From contig CAKVHE010000001.1 of NCBI GenBank assembly GCA_934747885.1, forward strand, positions 62,001 to 126,000: DNA of 64,000 bases, in the 5' to 3' direction. Under the pieces are notes generated by a model that was given only the letters and a program-made list of their open reading frames with translations, did no database searches and had not been told where the DNA came from. Shown here in pieces: positions 8,121-16,535 of this stretch; positions within the stretch are counted from its first letter, which is position 1, and every line of letters begins with the position of its first letter. Source of the stretch: an uncultured Clostridia bacterium. Its GTDB lineage: Bacteria; Bacillota; Clostridia; Christensenellales; UBA1242. The translations under genes were made by a program, and so were the position numbers.

Positions 8121-9659
8121 TTATATTTCGTTAATCTTATTTTTACCAAGACAAACCGTATGCTTGCATTCTAGGTTTAGCATTTGCTTTAAAACATACA
8201 CAAAACTATCATAATCTAACGATTGCACCTTTACAATTTCTTTATCTATGCTAAAAAATTCACCGCAGAGTTGCATGCGCTTGTTGTATTGGCGCGCAAG
8301 TGACAATGTGCTATCAAAATTTTTTAATAGCAAAGTTAAATACGACATCTTTATTGCCTCAAATTCTTGCTTGTTAACCAGTTCAGCACGAAGCGAAAAT
8401 AGCAATTTGTTTATGCGCGCATAAGCCTCGTCTGCGTCTTCCGCGTCTACCGCAAAATAAATCATTAAGTGCGCGTTGTTTTTGTAAGCCTTCGCTTTTA
8501 CCGACAAGTCGTACAAAGTGGACAAATCTTTTATGCCATTTTTTAGGTAGGTATTTAAATAAGTTTCTACCAGTTTTGAATACTTATATCCCGTGGAAGC
8601 ATAAGGCGCCGATGGCAACATAATTTGCACGCGGGTTTGGTTTAGATTTTTGTACTTATACAGCATTTCTGCGCCAGATGGAGCAAGGTACGCCGTTGAA
8701 CGAGGTTTGCCCTTGCCAAGGTTTAGGGTTCTGCCGTAAATATATTTTACAATTAAGTAGTGAATTTCTTCAAACTTGCGCTCGCGGTCACCAATAAGTT
8801 CGTCAAATTTGTCCGCCGGACTAACAAGCGGCAAGTCCCAATTTATATTCCCCACCACTTTGTGCTTTATTATGGTTTGAGGTTTTGGCGCTGGCGAAGC
8901 TGGCGTTTCACGTTTTGCGAGTTTAAAACTAGTTGTAGCGCTGGCAGCTTTTTTGTTTTCTGCTTTGTCTTTGTCTGCAATTTCGTCAAGAAAACTGAAA
9001 AAACTTTTGGTGGTAAACTCATTTGGCGCCGAAAGTTTTGCTACCTTTGGTTTGGCGCCTTCTGGTGCGCTTGCGTTTTGCGCTGGCGCGTCCGTTTCTA
9101 CATCTGCCACATCGCCTACTATTGCAATTGACAAACATTCAGGCGTGCAATATTTTTTATGAAAAGTCTGCAAATCAGCAAGGGTTATGGCCTCAACACT
9201 TTTTGCCGTTCCGCAGCTATCTGCGGCAAGCCCTGAGCCCTTATATTCAAACTTACGAGCTAGTAAATTTATAAATAGTTGTGGGTTTGCATTGGTGTTT
9301 TCCACCTCTTGATGAACCATAACTTTTGCATTTTTTAAGGTTGTAAGTTTTGGTTGATAATCAAAAAAAGTGTTTGCAAGCGCGTTTAAGGCTAGTTTTA
9401 GATGTCTACGCAAAACCGTTATCGAAAAATCTATGTTTTCGAGGTTTGACCTAGACGACACTATGCCACCACAATTTGCCATCTGCGCTTTTAGAGGTGC
9501 AGCGATTGTTTTTTCATACAATTTGCAAATACCAGCCTGCTTTTTTGTTTCACGCTCAGCACCCACTGAAAGTGATACCGCAATGGTAACAATTTTTGAT
9601 GGGCGGTCTTCGAGCACCAATTTGATTTTGTTTGGAAAAGTAATGAGTTCCGGTTTCAT
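8121..9659 (-). CDS. Degenerate M16-family peptidase partner (YmfF-like)
   Basis: Related to the next gene but lacking the zinc site: where HxxEH should stand the sequence reads GICKLYEKT (about residues 43-51), so it should be catalytically inactive. At 512 residues it is longer than the usual ~420. The excess is an Ala/Lys/Pro/Ser-rich insert at about residues 180-270, between two M16-like halves, that looks like a flexible linker. Inactive subunits commonly pair with an active M16 subunit, so a heterodimer with the neighbouring peptidase is inferred. ATG at 9659 follows AGGTGAACAA. It is the first gene after its promoter. Confidence 0.75.
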   Translation of the reverse strand: MKPELITFPNKIKLVLEDRPSKIVTIAVSLSVGAERETKKQAGICKLYEKTIAAPLKAQMANCGGIVSSRSNLENIDFSITVLRRHLKLALNALANTFFDYQPKLTTLKNAKVMVHQEVENTNANPQLFINLLARKFEYKGSGLAADSCGTAKSVEAITLADLQTFHKKYCTPECLSIAIVGDVADVETDAPAQNASAPEGAKPKVAKLSAPNEFTTKSFFSFLDEIADKDKAENKKAASATTSFKLAKRETPASPAPKPQTIIKHKVVGNINWDLPLVSPADKFDELIGDRERKFEEIHYLIVKYIYGRTLNLGKGKPRSTAYLAPSGAEMLYKYKNLNQTRVQIMLPSAPYASTGYKYSKLVETYLNTYLKNGIKDLSTLYDLSVKAKAYKNNAHLMIYFAVDAEDADEAYARINKLLFSLRAELVNKQEFEAIKMSYLTLLLKNFDSTLSLARQYNKRMQLCGEFFSIDKEIVKVQSLDYDSFVYVLKQMLNLECKHTVCLGKNKINEI

Positions 9660-9698
9660 TTGTTCACCTACTACTAATTGATTATATTTATATAATAT

Positions 9699-9726
9699 AT
9701 TATATACTATATTAAGCGTTTTTCAA
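9699..9726 (-). promoter_or_regulatory. Promoter of the M16 peptidase pair
   Basis: Minus-strand TTGAAA (9721-9726), 16-base spacer, TATAAT (9699-9704), inside a very AT-rich stretch before the start at 9659. Confidence 0.5.
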
Positions 9727-9742
9727 AATGGTTTTTTGCAAA

Positions 9743-9768
9743 TAAAAAAAGTAGCAAAATTGCTACTT
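9743..9768 (-). terminator. Intrinsic terminator of thiI
   Basis: Minus strand AAGTAGCA-ATTT-TGCTACTT followed by TTTTTATTT. The stem begins within the thiI stop codon. Confidence 0.85.
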
Positions 9769-10930
9769 ATTCAATTTCAATTTTTTGTTTTTGGTTATAA
9801 CATTCTTCCAAAAGTTCATCAACATTTAGTCGCGCTTCTTCTCTTTTTACGCGTTCAAGTTTTGGTTTTATTATTGGACTTTCTGGCAAAAATACGGTGC
9901 AACAATCGTCGTATGGACGAATGGAAATTTCAAAGGCGCCAATTTTTTTAGAAAGCACCACCGTTTCTTCTTTATCAAACGCCACAAGTGGCTTTAAAAG
10001 AGGCAAACTTGATGGCAAGACTTCGCCAATCACGCTCATACTTTCCACCGTTTGACTGGCAACTTGCGCCAAACTTTCGCCCGTTACTATGGCGTCATAA
10101 TCTTTTTCGCTGGCAAGGCGGGCAGTTAGGCGTAGCATAAAGCGGCGCACTAACGTTATCATATAATCTGGGTGGCAATGCTCATGTATGGCCTCTTGAA
10201 TTTTTGCGATGTTAAAAACATACATATTGGCTTTTCCGTTAAATTTTGAAACCACGTGCGCAAGTTCTATGGTCTTTTCTTTGGCTAATGGACTGGTGTA
10301 TGGAAAACTTTCAAAATGCACATAAGTTAGTTTCATACCACGTTTTGCCATCAAATAACCTGCAACCGGGCTATCTATCCCGCCCGATAGCAAAAGTAGC
10401 CCCTTGCCGCTGCTTCCAACCGGCATACCACCAATTGCCTTGATGTCTTTGCCGTAAATATAGGTGTTGCCGTCTTCGCGAATATCTATATTTATTATAT
10501 GCTCCGGTGTGTGAACGTCTACCGACAAATTTTTATTACTCTTTAAAATTTCTTCACCAATCATACTAGATAGTTGCATAGAACTTAGTCTAAACGCCTT
10601 GTCTGCGCGTTTGGTCACCACTTTAAAAGTGCCAGACAAATTTTGCGCTTCCGCCTTTGCCACGCTTGCAATATCTCGCAAACTGGTTTCTATTTTGGTC
10701 GCCTTTGCCAAACTATGCAAGCCTGCCGTTTGTGCAATTATGGTAGCCACCTGTTCTTCGTCTTCTTCGCGGACGCCCGAAACTAAAAATCTTCCCGCAA
10801 TAATTTCCACCTTGGCTCCAAAACTGCTTAATCGGTCTTTTAAATTGTTTTTTAACAATCTTTCAAAATAGCCGCGATTTTTACCCTTTAGGTGCAATTC
10901 GCCATATTTTAACAAAAATACTTTTTCCAT
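9767..10930 (-). CDS. thiI: tRNA 4-thiouridine synthase ThiI
   Basis: Transfers sulfur to U8 of tRNA and, in some organisms, takes part in thiazole synthesis. The 387-residue protein has the N-terminal ferredoxin-like and THUMP domains (to about residue 165) and a PP-loop pyrophosphatase domain with SGGIDSP near residue 182. It lacks the C-terminal rhodanese domain of the E. coli enzyme, as is usual in Bacillota, so persulfide must come directly from a partner desulfurase. That partner is the gene 13 bases upstream. ATG at 10930 follows AAAGGAAA. Confidence 0.94.
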   Translation of the reverse strand: MEKVFLLKYGELHLKGKNRGYFERLLKNNLKDRLSSFGAKVEIIAGRFLVSGVREEDEEQVATIIAQTAGLHSLAKATKIETSLRDIASVAKAEAQNLSGTFKVVTKRADKAFRLSSMQLSSMIGEEILKSNKNLSVDVHTPEHIINIDIREDGNTYIYGKDIKAIGGMPVGSSGKGLLLLSGGIDSPVAGYLMAKRGMKLTYVHFESFPYTSPLAKEKTIELAHVVSKFNGKANMYVFNIAKIQEAIHEHCHPDYMITLVRRFMLRLTARLASEKDYDAIVTGESLAQVASQTVESMSVIGEVLPSSLPLLKPLVAFDKEETVVLSKKIGAFEISIRPYDDCCTVFLPESPIIKPKLERVKREEARLNVDELLEECYNQKQKIEIE

Positions 10931-10943
10931 TGTTTATTTCCTT

Positions 10944-12077
10944 TTACTTTTTAATTTGTTTTGCTAGCGCGCAAATGGTTTTGGCAATCTCGCTCACCGA
11001 CTCAGTCAAGTTTTCTTCACTAAAAGACAACCTTAAATTGCCGTCCGCTTCCGCCATACTTTTACCCATGCTAGTTAATATGCGATTTCCACGAAGTTTG
11101 GACGAGCACGCGCTGCCCACCCCAACTAGTAGCCCCTCGCGCGATAAAAGGTTCATAAGCACCTCCCCGCGCACGTTTGCTATACTTAAACTTAAAATAT
11201 ATGGCGAAGCGTTTTCACTGGTGTGGAACTCTACCGACAGCCCAAAACTTTCCGCTTCTTCGATTATTGCCTTTATTAAACTATTTTTTAGCGCCGTAAT
11301 TTTAGGTAAATTTTCTGGCATTTTTTGAACGGCAATTTTTGCCGCAAGCGCGAGTCCCATTATTCCCGAAACATTTTCGGTGCCCGAACGCAAGCCATTT
11401 TGTTGCCCGCCACCAACAATTATTGGTTTTAAGTTTAGTTTAGGATTATACAAAAGTGCGCCCACGCCTTTGGGCCCGTGAATTTTATGCGCCGAAATGG
11501 TGAGCATATCCACCGCTTTTGCAATTTTTGAAATCTCTATTTTACCAAACGCTTGTACTGCATCAGTATGGAACACCACTTTTGGATTTTTCTGCTTTAC
11601 TTTTTGGCTTAGCGTTAAAATATCACTAATCGCGCCCGTTTCGTTAGAAACTATCATTGCCGATACCAAGGTGGTTTTTTCGTCCACCAGTTCAAGCACC
11701 TTTTCTATCGAAACAGTGCCGTCCGCATTTAGCCCCGCAAAACGCACGTCTTTGCCTTCAACTTTTAGTTTTTTTGCAAATTCATAGATGGACGAGTGTT
11801 CGCCTTCGCTCACTACAATATTATGCCCCGTTTGGCAAAGCGAATTTAACGCCATGTTGTTTGCTTCGGTTGCGCCCGAAACAAAAACCACCTTTTTGCT
11901 AGCATCACCCACTAGTTTTGCAATTTCTTCGCCCGCTTGTTTTATATCTTTTGCCACGTTAATGCTTTCAGCATATTTTGCGGACGGATTGAAAAAATTT
12001 ACAAGGTTATATTTGCTTACCACTTCTGCCACTTCTTTGTAGCAAGGCGTGGTACTTGCATTATCTAAAAATATCAT
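10944..12077 (-). CDS. Cysteine desulfurase (NifS/IscS family), ThiI partner
   Basis: PLP enzyme that removes sulfur from cysteine and carries it as a persulfide. The PLP lysine is K198 in SAHKIHGPKG, and the catalytic cysteine is C324 in the GSACSS loop. The 377-residue protein starts at ATG 12077, preceded by AGGAGAGGT. A longer in-frame reading to 12128 is rejected because the likely promoter lies inside it. The gene precedes thiI in a two-gene operon, as nifZ-thiI does in Bacillus, so tRNA thiolation is the main inferred job. It may also feed the SufBC-like scaffold 3 kb away, since no other desulfurase is seen in the window. Confidence 0.92.
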   Translation of the reverse strand: MIFLDNASTTPCYKEVAEVVSKYNLVNFFNPSAKYAESINVAKDIKQAGEEIAKLVGDASKKVVFVSGATEANNMALNSLCQTGHNIVVSEGEHSSIYEFAKKLKVEGKDVRFAGLNADGTVSIEKVLELVDEKTTLVSAMIVSNETGAISDILTLSQKVKQKNPKVVFHTDAVQAFGKIEISKIAKAVDMLTISAHKIHGPKGVGALLYNPKLNLKPIIVGGGQQNGLRSGTENVSGIMGLALAAKIAVQKMPENLPKITALKNSLIKAIIEEAESFGLSVEFHTSENASPYILSLSIANVRGEVLMNLLSREGLLVGVGSACSSKLRGNRILTSMGKSMAEADGNLRLSFSEENLTESVSEIAKTICALAKQIKK

Positions 12078-12099
12078 AACTACCTCTCCTAGTAACGCA

Positions 12100-12128
12100 A
12101 GTTTAGCACAAACGCGCCAAATTTTCAA
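12100..12128 (-). promoter_or_regulatory. Promoter of the cysteine desulfurase-thiI operon
   Basis: Minus-strand TTGAAA (12123-12128), 17-base spacer, TAAACT (12100-12105) with extended TGC before it. The predicted start of transcription, about 12093, supports translation from 12077. Confidence 0.6.
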
Positions 12129-12133
12129 TAGTT

Positions 12134-12817
12134 TTAGCCAACCATATTAAGAAGATCACTTTTGCTTTCTGCCATAAGGTAGGTATCGGGTATTTCACCA
12201 ATTATCAAACTTTCGCACACTAGCACTTCTATTTTTGATTCTACCATAAGTTTGCTAGTTGGCATAACCACGTTTACGTCGGTTTCGAGTTCTATATAAA
12301 TTTTATGTTGAGTTTGGTTGATACCTGCCGAAACAAATTTGGACAAAAACCTACAATGAACTTTTTCAAATGGAATAATTTTTATTTTTAGTATTGGACC
12401 CAGCCCCGAAAACACCGGTAAACCAAAAAATGCGCCAAGCGGAATTTCGAGCGGTTTGGAAATTTCTGGAGCCAACAAATCGTAACAACTTGTCACAATA
12501 TCTTGCGACAACGAGTTTATTAAAACGGTATTGGCTTGAAGCAAAGAAATTTTTCCGGCACCGTCGGTTACTATGGTTATTAGATCATCATAGGTCACGG
12601 TGCCATTCATCACCCTTTGAACCGATTGATTCATTTTGCTATTGGACAAGGAATCAATTTTTGAGCGTGCCGATTTTATCATTATTGGGTTTACGAGAAG
12701 TCCCATAACCAGCGACAAAAAAACGATACACAAAAACACTACGAGAAAAAATTTTGAAACTTTTTTTCGTGCGCGAAGGTTTACTACCCCTATTGTTTTT
12801 ACCGATTTTTTTGCCAC
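12134..12817 (-). CDS. yunB: Sporulation protein YunB
   Basis: Member of the YunB family, made in the mother cell during sporulation in Bacillus; the biochemical role is unknown. The 227-residue protein has a basic N-terminus, one membrane segment (about residues 21-45), then a soluble domain. Family features are the YDDLITIVTDGAGKI-type stretch, a conserved IPLGAFFG/GPILKIKI region and a SAGINQTQHKIYIE motif. The start is GTG at 12817 with no clear Shine-Dalgarno, so the true start could be a few codons further in. It lies just upstream of the desulfurase-thiI operon but is not part of that pathway. Confidence 0.85.
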   Translation of the reverse strand: MAKKSVKTIGVVNLRARKKVSKFFLVVFLCIVFLSLVMGLLVNPIMIKSARSKIDSLSNSKMNQSVQRVMNGTVTYDDLITIVTDGAGKISLLQANTVLINSLSQDIVTSCYDLLAPEISKPLEIPLGAFFGLPVFSGLGPILKIKIIPFEKVHCRFLSKFVSAGINQTQHKIYIELETDVNVVMPTSKLMVESKIEVLVCESLIIGEIPDTYLMAESKSDLLNMVG

Positions 12818-13031
12818 AATATAGGTTATTCAAAACTTTTTTGTGGTATGATTTTTACAACAGTTTTTGCCAAAAATTTTTTAACTGAAATTTTGCCAGT
12901 TTTGATTTTGGGGCTTTAAATTTGGCATATTTGCCCCATAAGTAAACTATCGAGCGTCCGTCCACTCCCGAATTTGACCCGTTTTTGTGCGTTTAACACC
13001 AGTCACTCATTTCGCAAAGTGTACAAAATGC
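12818..13031. other. Intergenic region with no gene seen
   Basis: AT-rich spacer between yunB and the aldehyde dehydrogenase gene. No conserved coding region, RNA gene or copy of the dispersed repeat was recognised. It should hold the yunB promoter, but no convincing sigma-A or sigma-E site was found. Confidence 0.4.
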
Positions 13032-13057
13032 AAAAAAGCGGAGAAAAATTCTCCGCT
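13032..13057 (-). terminator. Intrinsic terminator of the suf-aldehyde dehydrogenase operon
   Basis: Minus strand AGCGGAGAA-TTT-TTCTCCGCT followed by TTTTT, just after the aldehyde dehydrogenase stop. A 9-bp perfect stem. Confidence 0.88.
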
Positions 13058-13066
13058 AAACTTATA

Positions 13067-14437
13067 TTATTTTTGTTTTAAAAATCTTTTTAATTTTTTT
13101 AGTTTTCGATGCGAGTATGGCATATATTTTAGCCCAATGTCAATTTTTGAATTGTTAACCAAAACGCTCTTGTAATGACTAAAAGTTTCAAAGGTTTTTT
13201 TGCCGTGATATCTGCCCATACCTGATTGTCCAACCCCACCAAATGGAAGATTGCGATCAGCCACATGCACCACAGTGTCGTTAATTGCGCCGCCGCCATA
13301 AAGCGCCGTGCTGATTACATAATTTTGTTTTGCCCTATCTTTGCTAAAATAGTAAAGAGCAAGTGGGCGCGGTTTTGAACGCAACTTAATTAGTTCTTGG
13401 TCAAGGGTAGTAAACGAAACAATTGGCATAATGGGTGCAAAAATTTCTTCTTGCATTATCGGGTCTTCGTCGGTCACTTCATCCATTACGGTTGGACAAA
13501 GCACATCGCCGTCAAATTCGCCACCAAATACTACTTTTTTGTTATTATCCAAAAGTCTTTCTATTTTCGCTTTTTGTTTGGAATTTACAATTTTTACAAA
13601 GTCTTGTGTTAGTACATCACCCAAATAGTAGTGCTTTTTTATTTCTGCAATTACCTTTTGAATAAATTCCTTTTTTATAGTTTCATGAACCAAAAAATAA
13701 TCGGGCGCAACGCAGGTTTGCCCCGCATTTAAAAATTTACCCCAAACGGCCTTTTTAGCCGCCAAATTTATATCAGCGTCGTAGTCAATTATGCAAGGCG
13801 ACTTGCCACCAAGTTCTAGCACGGTTGGTGTTAGGTTTTTGCTAACACTGGTTAACACTTGTTTGCCGGTTTCGGCGCTACCGGTGAAAAAGGCAAAGTC
13901 AAACGGCTCATCAAACAAACCTGCCATTTCTTCTCGGCTACCCGAAAGTGCAACCACATATTTTTCTTCAAACACTGACAAAATTTCTTTTATTACCGCC
14001 GATACATTTGGCACGCTAGATGAGAGTTTTAGCACTGCCGTATTCCCTGCCGATATGGCGCCAATTAGCGGAACCATTGATAGTTGGAACGGATAGTTCC
14101 ATGGCGAAACAATTAAGCACACACCATAAGGTTCTGGCACAATTTTGCCTCGCGCATAAAAGTTGGTAAGCGAAAGCGCCGTACCTTTACTTTTTGTAAG
14201 CTTCTTTAGATTTTTTTGCAAATATCTAAGTTCGTCCATAACCACCGAAATTTCAGTTAAATACACATCGTATTCAGTTTTGTTTAAATCTTGAATAAAA
14301 GCGTCAAAAAGTTCCTGCTTGTGCGCTTCTATTGAATCTTCGAGTTTTTTTAACGCGGTTAGTCTAAAATCTACATCAAAGGTTTGGTGCGAATTAAAAT
14401 ATTCGTGTTGGCTGGAAATTATTTCTTTTAAATTCAT
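13067..14437 (-). CDS. NAD(P)-dependent aldehyde dehydrogenase (class 3-like)
   Basis: Oxidises aldehydes, often fatty or aromatic ones in this subgroup, to acids. The 456-residue length and lack of an N-terminal extension fit class 3 / YwdH-type enzymes. The catalytic cysteine is in NAGQTCVAPDY near residue 240, and the general-base glutamate is in LELGGKSP near residue 208. The cofactor region contains SPWNYPF and FFTGSAETG motifs. The C-terminal ~20 residues are basic. It begins 1 base after the SufB-like gene stops, so it is the last gene of a sufC-sufB-aldehyde dehydrogenase operon. No link to iron-sulfur assembly is known, and the substrate is unclear. Confidence 0.9.
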   Translation of the reverse strand: MNLKEIISSQHEYFNSHQTFDVDFRLTALKKLEDSIEAHKQELFDAFIQDLNKTEYDVYLTEISVVMDELRYLQKNLKKLTKSKGTALSLTNFYARGKIVPEPYGVCLIVSPWNYPFQLSMVPLIGAISAGNTAVLKLSSSVPNVSAVIKEILSVFEEKYVVALSGSREEMAGLFDEPFDFAFFTGSAETGKQVLTSVSKNLTPTVLELGGKSPCIIDYDADINLAAKKAVWGKFLNAGQTCVAPDYFLVHETIKKEFIQKVIAEIKKHYYLGDVLTQDFVKIVNSKQKAKIERLLDNNKKVVFGGEFDGDVLCPTVMDEVTDEDPIMQEEIFAPIMPIVSFTTLDQELIKLRSKPRPLALYYFSKDRAKQNYVISTALYGGGAINDTVVHVADRNLPFGGVGQSGMGRYHGKKTFETFSHYKSVLVNNSKIDIGLKYMPYSHRKLKKLKRFLKQK

Positions 14438-14438
14438 T

Positions 14439-15362
14439 TTATCTTAAAAATCCTTTTATTATTTGTTCTTCAGCTTGTTTTTCGGTTAGTCCTAGTGTCA
14501 TTAGTTTTATAATTTGGTCGCCGGCAATTTTACCGATTGCGGCTTCATGAATTAAACTAGCGTCCGCTGAAAAGGCGTTAACTTCGGGACGCGCAAGCAC
14601 CGTAGCGTTATCCATAACAATGGCGTCGCATTCGCTATGTCCAAAGCAAGTGCTATTGCCGTTTATTTTGCTTACAAATTCTTGCTTGCTCTGGTTTTTG
14701 GCAACCGCGCGCGAAACTAGGTGTGCCGATGAATTTTCGCCGTTTAAGTTAACCTCAAAACTGGTGGTTGCGTATTGGTCTTGTTCGGTTAAAATCTTTT
14801 CGTTTATATCAAGTTTTGCATTTTTTGCAAGGGTTGCTACGCTTCGGCGATCCGTGTACGACACCCCACCAATTTGGCTGGTTTCCATAATAAATTCAGC
14901 ATTTTGCTTTAAGGTTATTTCGGTGGTGGGGTTAAGAATTTTTTTCGCTTTTTCACCCTCGCCATAGTGTCGCTCAATATATTTTACTTTTGCGCCATCT
15001 TCAAGAAAAAACCTATGAATGCCGCTATGCGAACTATCTTGGTTGCCACAGTTGTGTATTGCGCAACCTGCAACAATTACCACATCTGCGTTCTTGCCAA
15101 TGTAAAAATCGTTGTAAACCAAATCATTTAGCCCCGACTCGGCAAGAATTACCGGAATGTGCACCGATTCATTTTTGGTGTTTGGTTTTACTATTATATC
15201 TATCCCGCTTTTGTCGGTTTTTGTTTCGATGGTTATGTTTGCCGATTGCCCGCGCGAAAGCAATTTGCCATCTTTTCTTATATTATATGCGCCTTGTGGC
15301 ACGCCGTGCAAATCGGCAGTTATTTCGAGCAATTTTTTATCTATTTGGGTTAAGTTTGCCAT
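14439..15362 (-). CDS. SufB/SufD-family Fe-S scaffold, minimal (SmsB-like)
   Basis: Scaffold subunit on which Fe-S clusters are built with the SufC ATPase. At 307 residues it is much shorter than SufB (~465) and is the only SufB/D gene here. It keeps the right-handed beta-helix core and the C-terminal motif with ARPEVNAF, IHEAAIGK and GLTEKQAEEQII. Cysteines occur in CAIHNCG (about residue 103) and STCFGHSEC (about residue 235), possible cluster ligands. The pair sufC plus one short sufB matches the reported minimal SUF-like (SMS) system of archaea and anaerobes; this is inference from length and gene content. It overlaps neither neighbour (1-base gaps). Confidence 0.82.
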   Translation of the reverse strand: MANLTQIDKKLLEITADLHGVPQGAYNIRKDGKLLSRGQSANITIETKTDKSGIDIIVKPNTKNESVHIPVILAESGLNDLVYNDFYIGKNADVVIVAGCAIHNCGNQDSSHSGIHRFFLEDGAKVKYIERHYGEGEKAKKILNPTTEITLKQNAEFIMETSQIGGVSYTDRRSVATLAKNAKLDINEKILTEQDQYATTSFEVNLNGENSSAHLVSRAVAKNQSKQEFVSKINGNSTCFGHSECDAIVMDNATVLARPEVNAFSADASLIHEAAIGKIAGDQIIKLMTLGLTEKQAEEQIIKGFLR

Positions 15363-15363
15363 T

Positions 15364-16098
15364 TTAGTTCTCCCCCCTTAGTTTTGTACAATAGCCCGCG
15401 CCAAGTTTTGCCCCCAAATTGCTTGGTGGTGCAATACTTTCAATTTCGCCAGCGTTTAAAAGTATTACTTCGTCAGCAATTTCAATTAAGCGCTGTTGGT
15501 GAGAAATAATAAGCGAGATACTTTTTTTGTTTTGCTCGCGAATGCGCTCAAAAGTTTTTATGAGGTTACCAAAACTCCAAAGGTCTATGCCCGCTTCCGG
15601 TTCGTCAAAAATGCTAAGTTTTGCCCCGCGCGCTTCTAACATGGCAATTTCAATACGTTTTAGTTCCCCGCCCGACAAACTATCGTCTACCACGCGATCT
15701 ACATAATCTCTGGCACAAAGCCCAACGCGAGAAAGTTCTTCGCACGCTTCGCTTACGCTAATTTTTTTGCCCGCCGAAATGCCAATAAGGTCTAACACTG
15801 TTAGACCTTTAAATTTTACTGGTTGTTGAAAGGCAAATCCAATACCAAGGTTTGCGCGCTCGGTAATTGAAAGTTTGGTTATGTCTTTTCCATCGAATAA
15901 AATTTTGCCACTTGTTGGAGAAATTATCCCCATAATAAGTTTGGCAAGAGTAGATTTACCACTACCATTTGGACCCGTTACGACATAAAATTTGCCGTCC
16001 TCGAGTTTTAGGTTAATATCTTTTAAAATTTGCTTTTCTGGCGCACCTTTGGCTTTGTCCGCCTTTACTTTGTAGCAAATATTTTTTAGTTCTAACAT
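15364..16098 (-). CDS. sufC: Fe-S assembly ATPase SufC
   Basis: ABC-type ATPase that drives the SufB/D scaffold; it has no membrane partner. The 244-residue length is typical. Walker A GPNGSGKST is at 42-50, the signature LSGGELKR near residue 146, and a Walker B ending in DEPEAGID, the SufC-like variant, near 173. It is the first gene of the operon. ATG at 16098 follows AAAAGGAG, with a promoter 25 bases further up. No sufU, sufS or sufD is next to it. Confidence 0.93.
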   Translation of the reverse strand: MLELKNICYKVKADKAKGAPEKQILKDINLKLEDGKFYVVTGPNGSGKSTLAKLIMGIISPTSGKILFDGKDITKLSITERANLGIGFAFQQPVKFKGLTVLDLIGISAGKKISVSEACEELSRVGLCARDYVDRVVDDSLSGGELKRIEIAMLEARGAKLSIFDEPEAGIDLWSFGNLIKTFERIREQNKKSISLIISHQQRLIEIADEVILLNAGEIESIAPPSNLGAKLGAGYCTKLRGEN

Positions 16099-16122
16099 AT
16101 AAACTCCTTTTGTTACCTGAAT

Positions 16123-16151
16123 ATTTTAGCATATTTTACGGGAGTTTACAA
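16123..16151 (-). promoter_or_regulatory. Promoter of the sufC operon
   Basis: Minus-strand TTGTAA (16146-16151), 17-base spacer, TAAAAT (16123-16128) with extended TGC. No IscR-like or other operator was recognised. Confidence 0.5.
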
Positions 16152-16159
16152 CTCTATCT

Positions 16160-16534
16160 TTACATCTTTTTGGTGCGTGGCTTAAAAATAAATGCCACCA
16201 AATACGACATCGCAATCGAAACGCTTACACCCGCCGAAATTGAGGCAAGACCATTAGATAGCGCGCCGAGCAAGCCTTCCGCTTTTGCGCCCTCAATTGC
16301 ACCACGCGAAATGTTGTAGCCAAAACCCACAATCGGCACCGTGGCACCTGCGCCCGCCCATTCTACCACATAGCCATAAATGCCAAGTCCGCCCAACACG
16401 GCGCCAGCCATCAAAAAGATTACCAAAATGCGCGCCGGTGTGAGTTTGGTGCGAATAATCAAAATTTGCGCCAGCGAGCAAATTAAGCCGCCCACCAAAA
16501 ATACTTTTAAATACATAAATAATGCTTGTGCCAT
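16160..16534 (-). CDS. spoVAE: Stage V sporulation protein AE
   Basis: Small membrane subunit of the SpoVA channel that moves calcium-dipicolinate into the forespore and out again at germination. The 124 residues form about four membrane helices, with the conserved GAGATVPIVGFGYNISRGAIEGAKAEG-type region in the middle (only its core is cited). SpoVAE resembles SpoVAC in this region, as the two families are related. It starts 1 base after the spoVAD stop, and it is the last gene of the C-D-E set. Expression by the forespore sigma factor is known in Bacillus, but no promoter was confirmed here. Confidence 0.9.
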   Translation of the reverse strand: MAQALFMYLKVFLVGGLICSLAQILIIRTKLTPARILVIFLMAGAVLGGLGIYGYVVEWAGAGATVPIVGFGYNISRGAIEGAKAEGLLGALSNGLASISAGVSVSIAMSYLVAFIFKPRTKKM

Positions 16535-16535
16535 A

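Noticed and set aside
10944..12128. Longer cysteine desulfurase starting at 12128
   Set aside because: The extension contains a good promoter, and the ATG at 12077 has a strong AGGAGAGGT site and begins at the usual family N-terminus.
12818..12880. Sigma-E promoter of yunB
   Set aside because: A CATACCAC element is present but no matching -35 lies 13-15 bases upstream; too weak to report.
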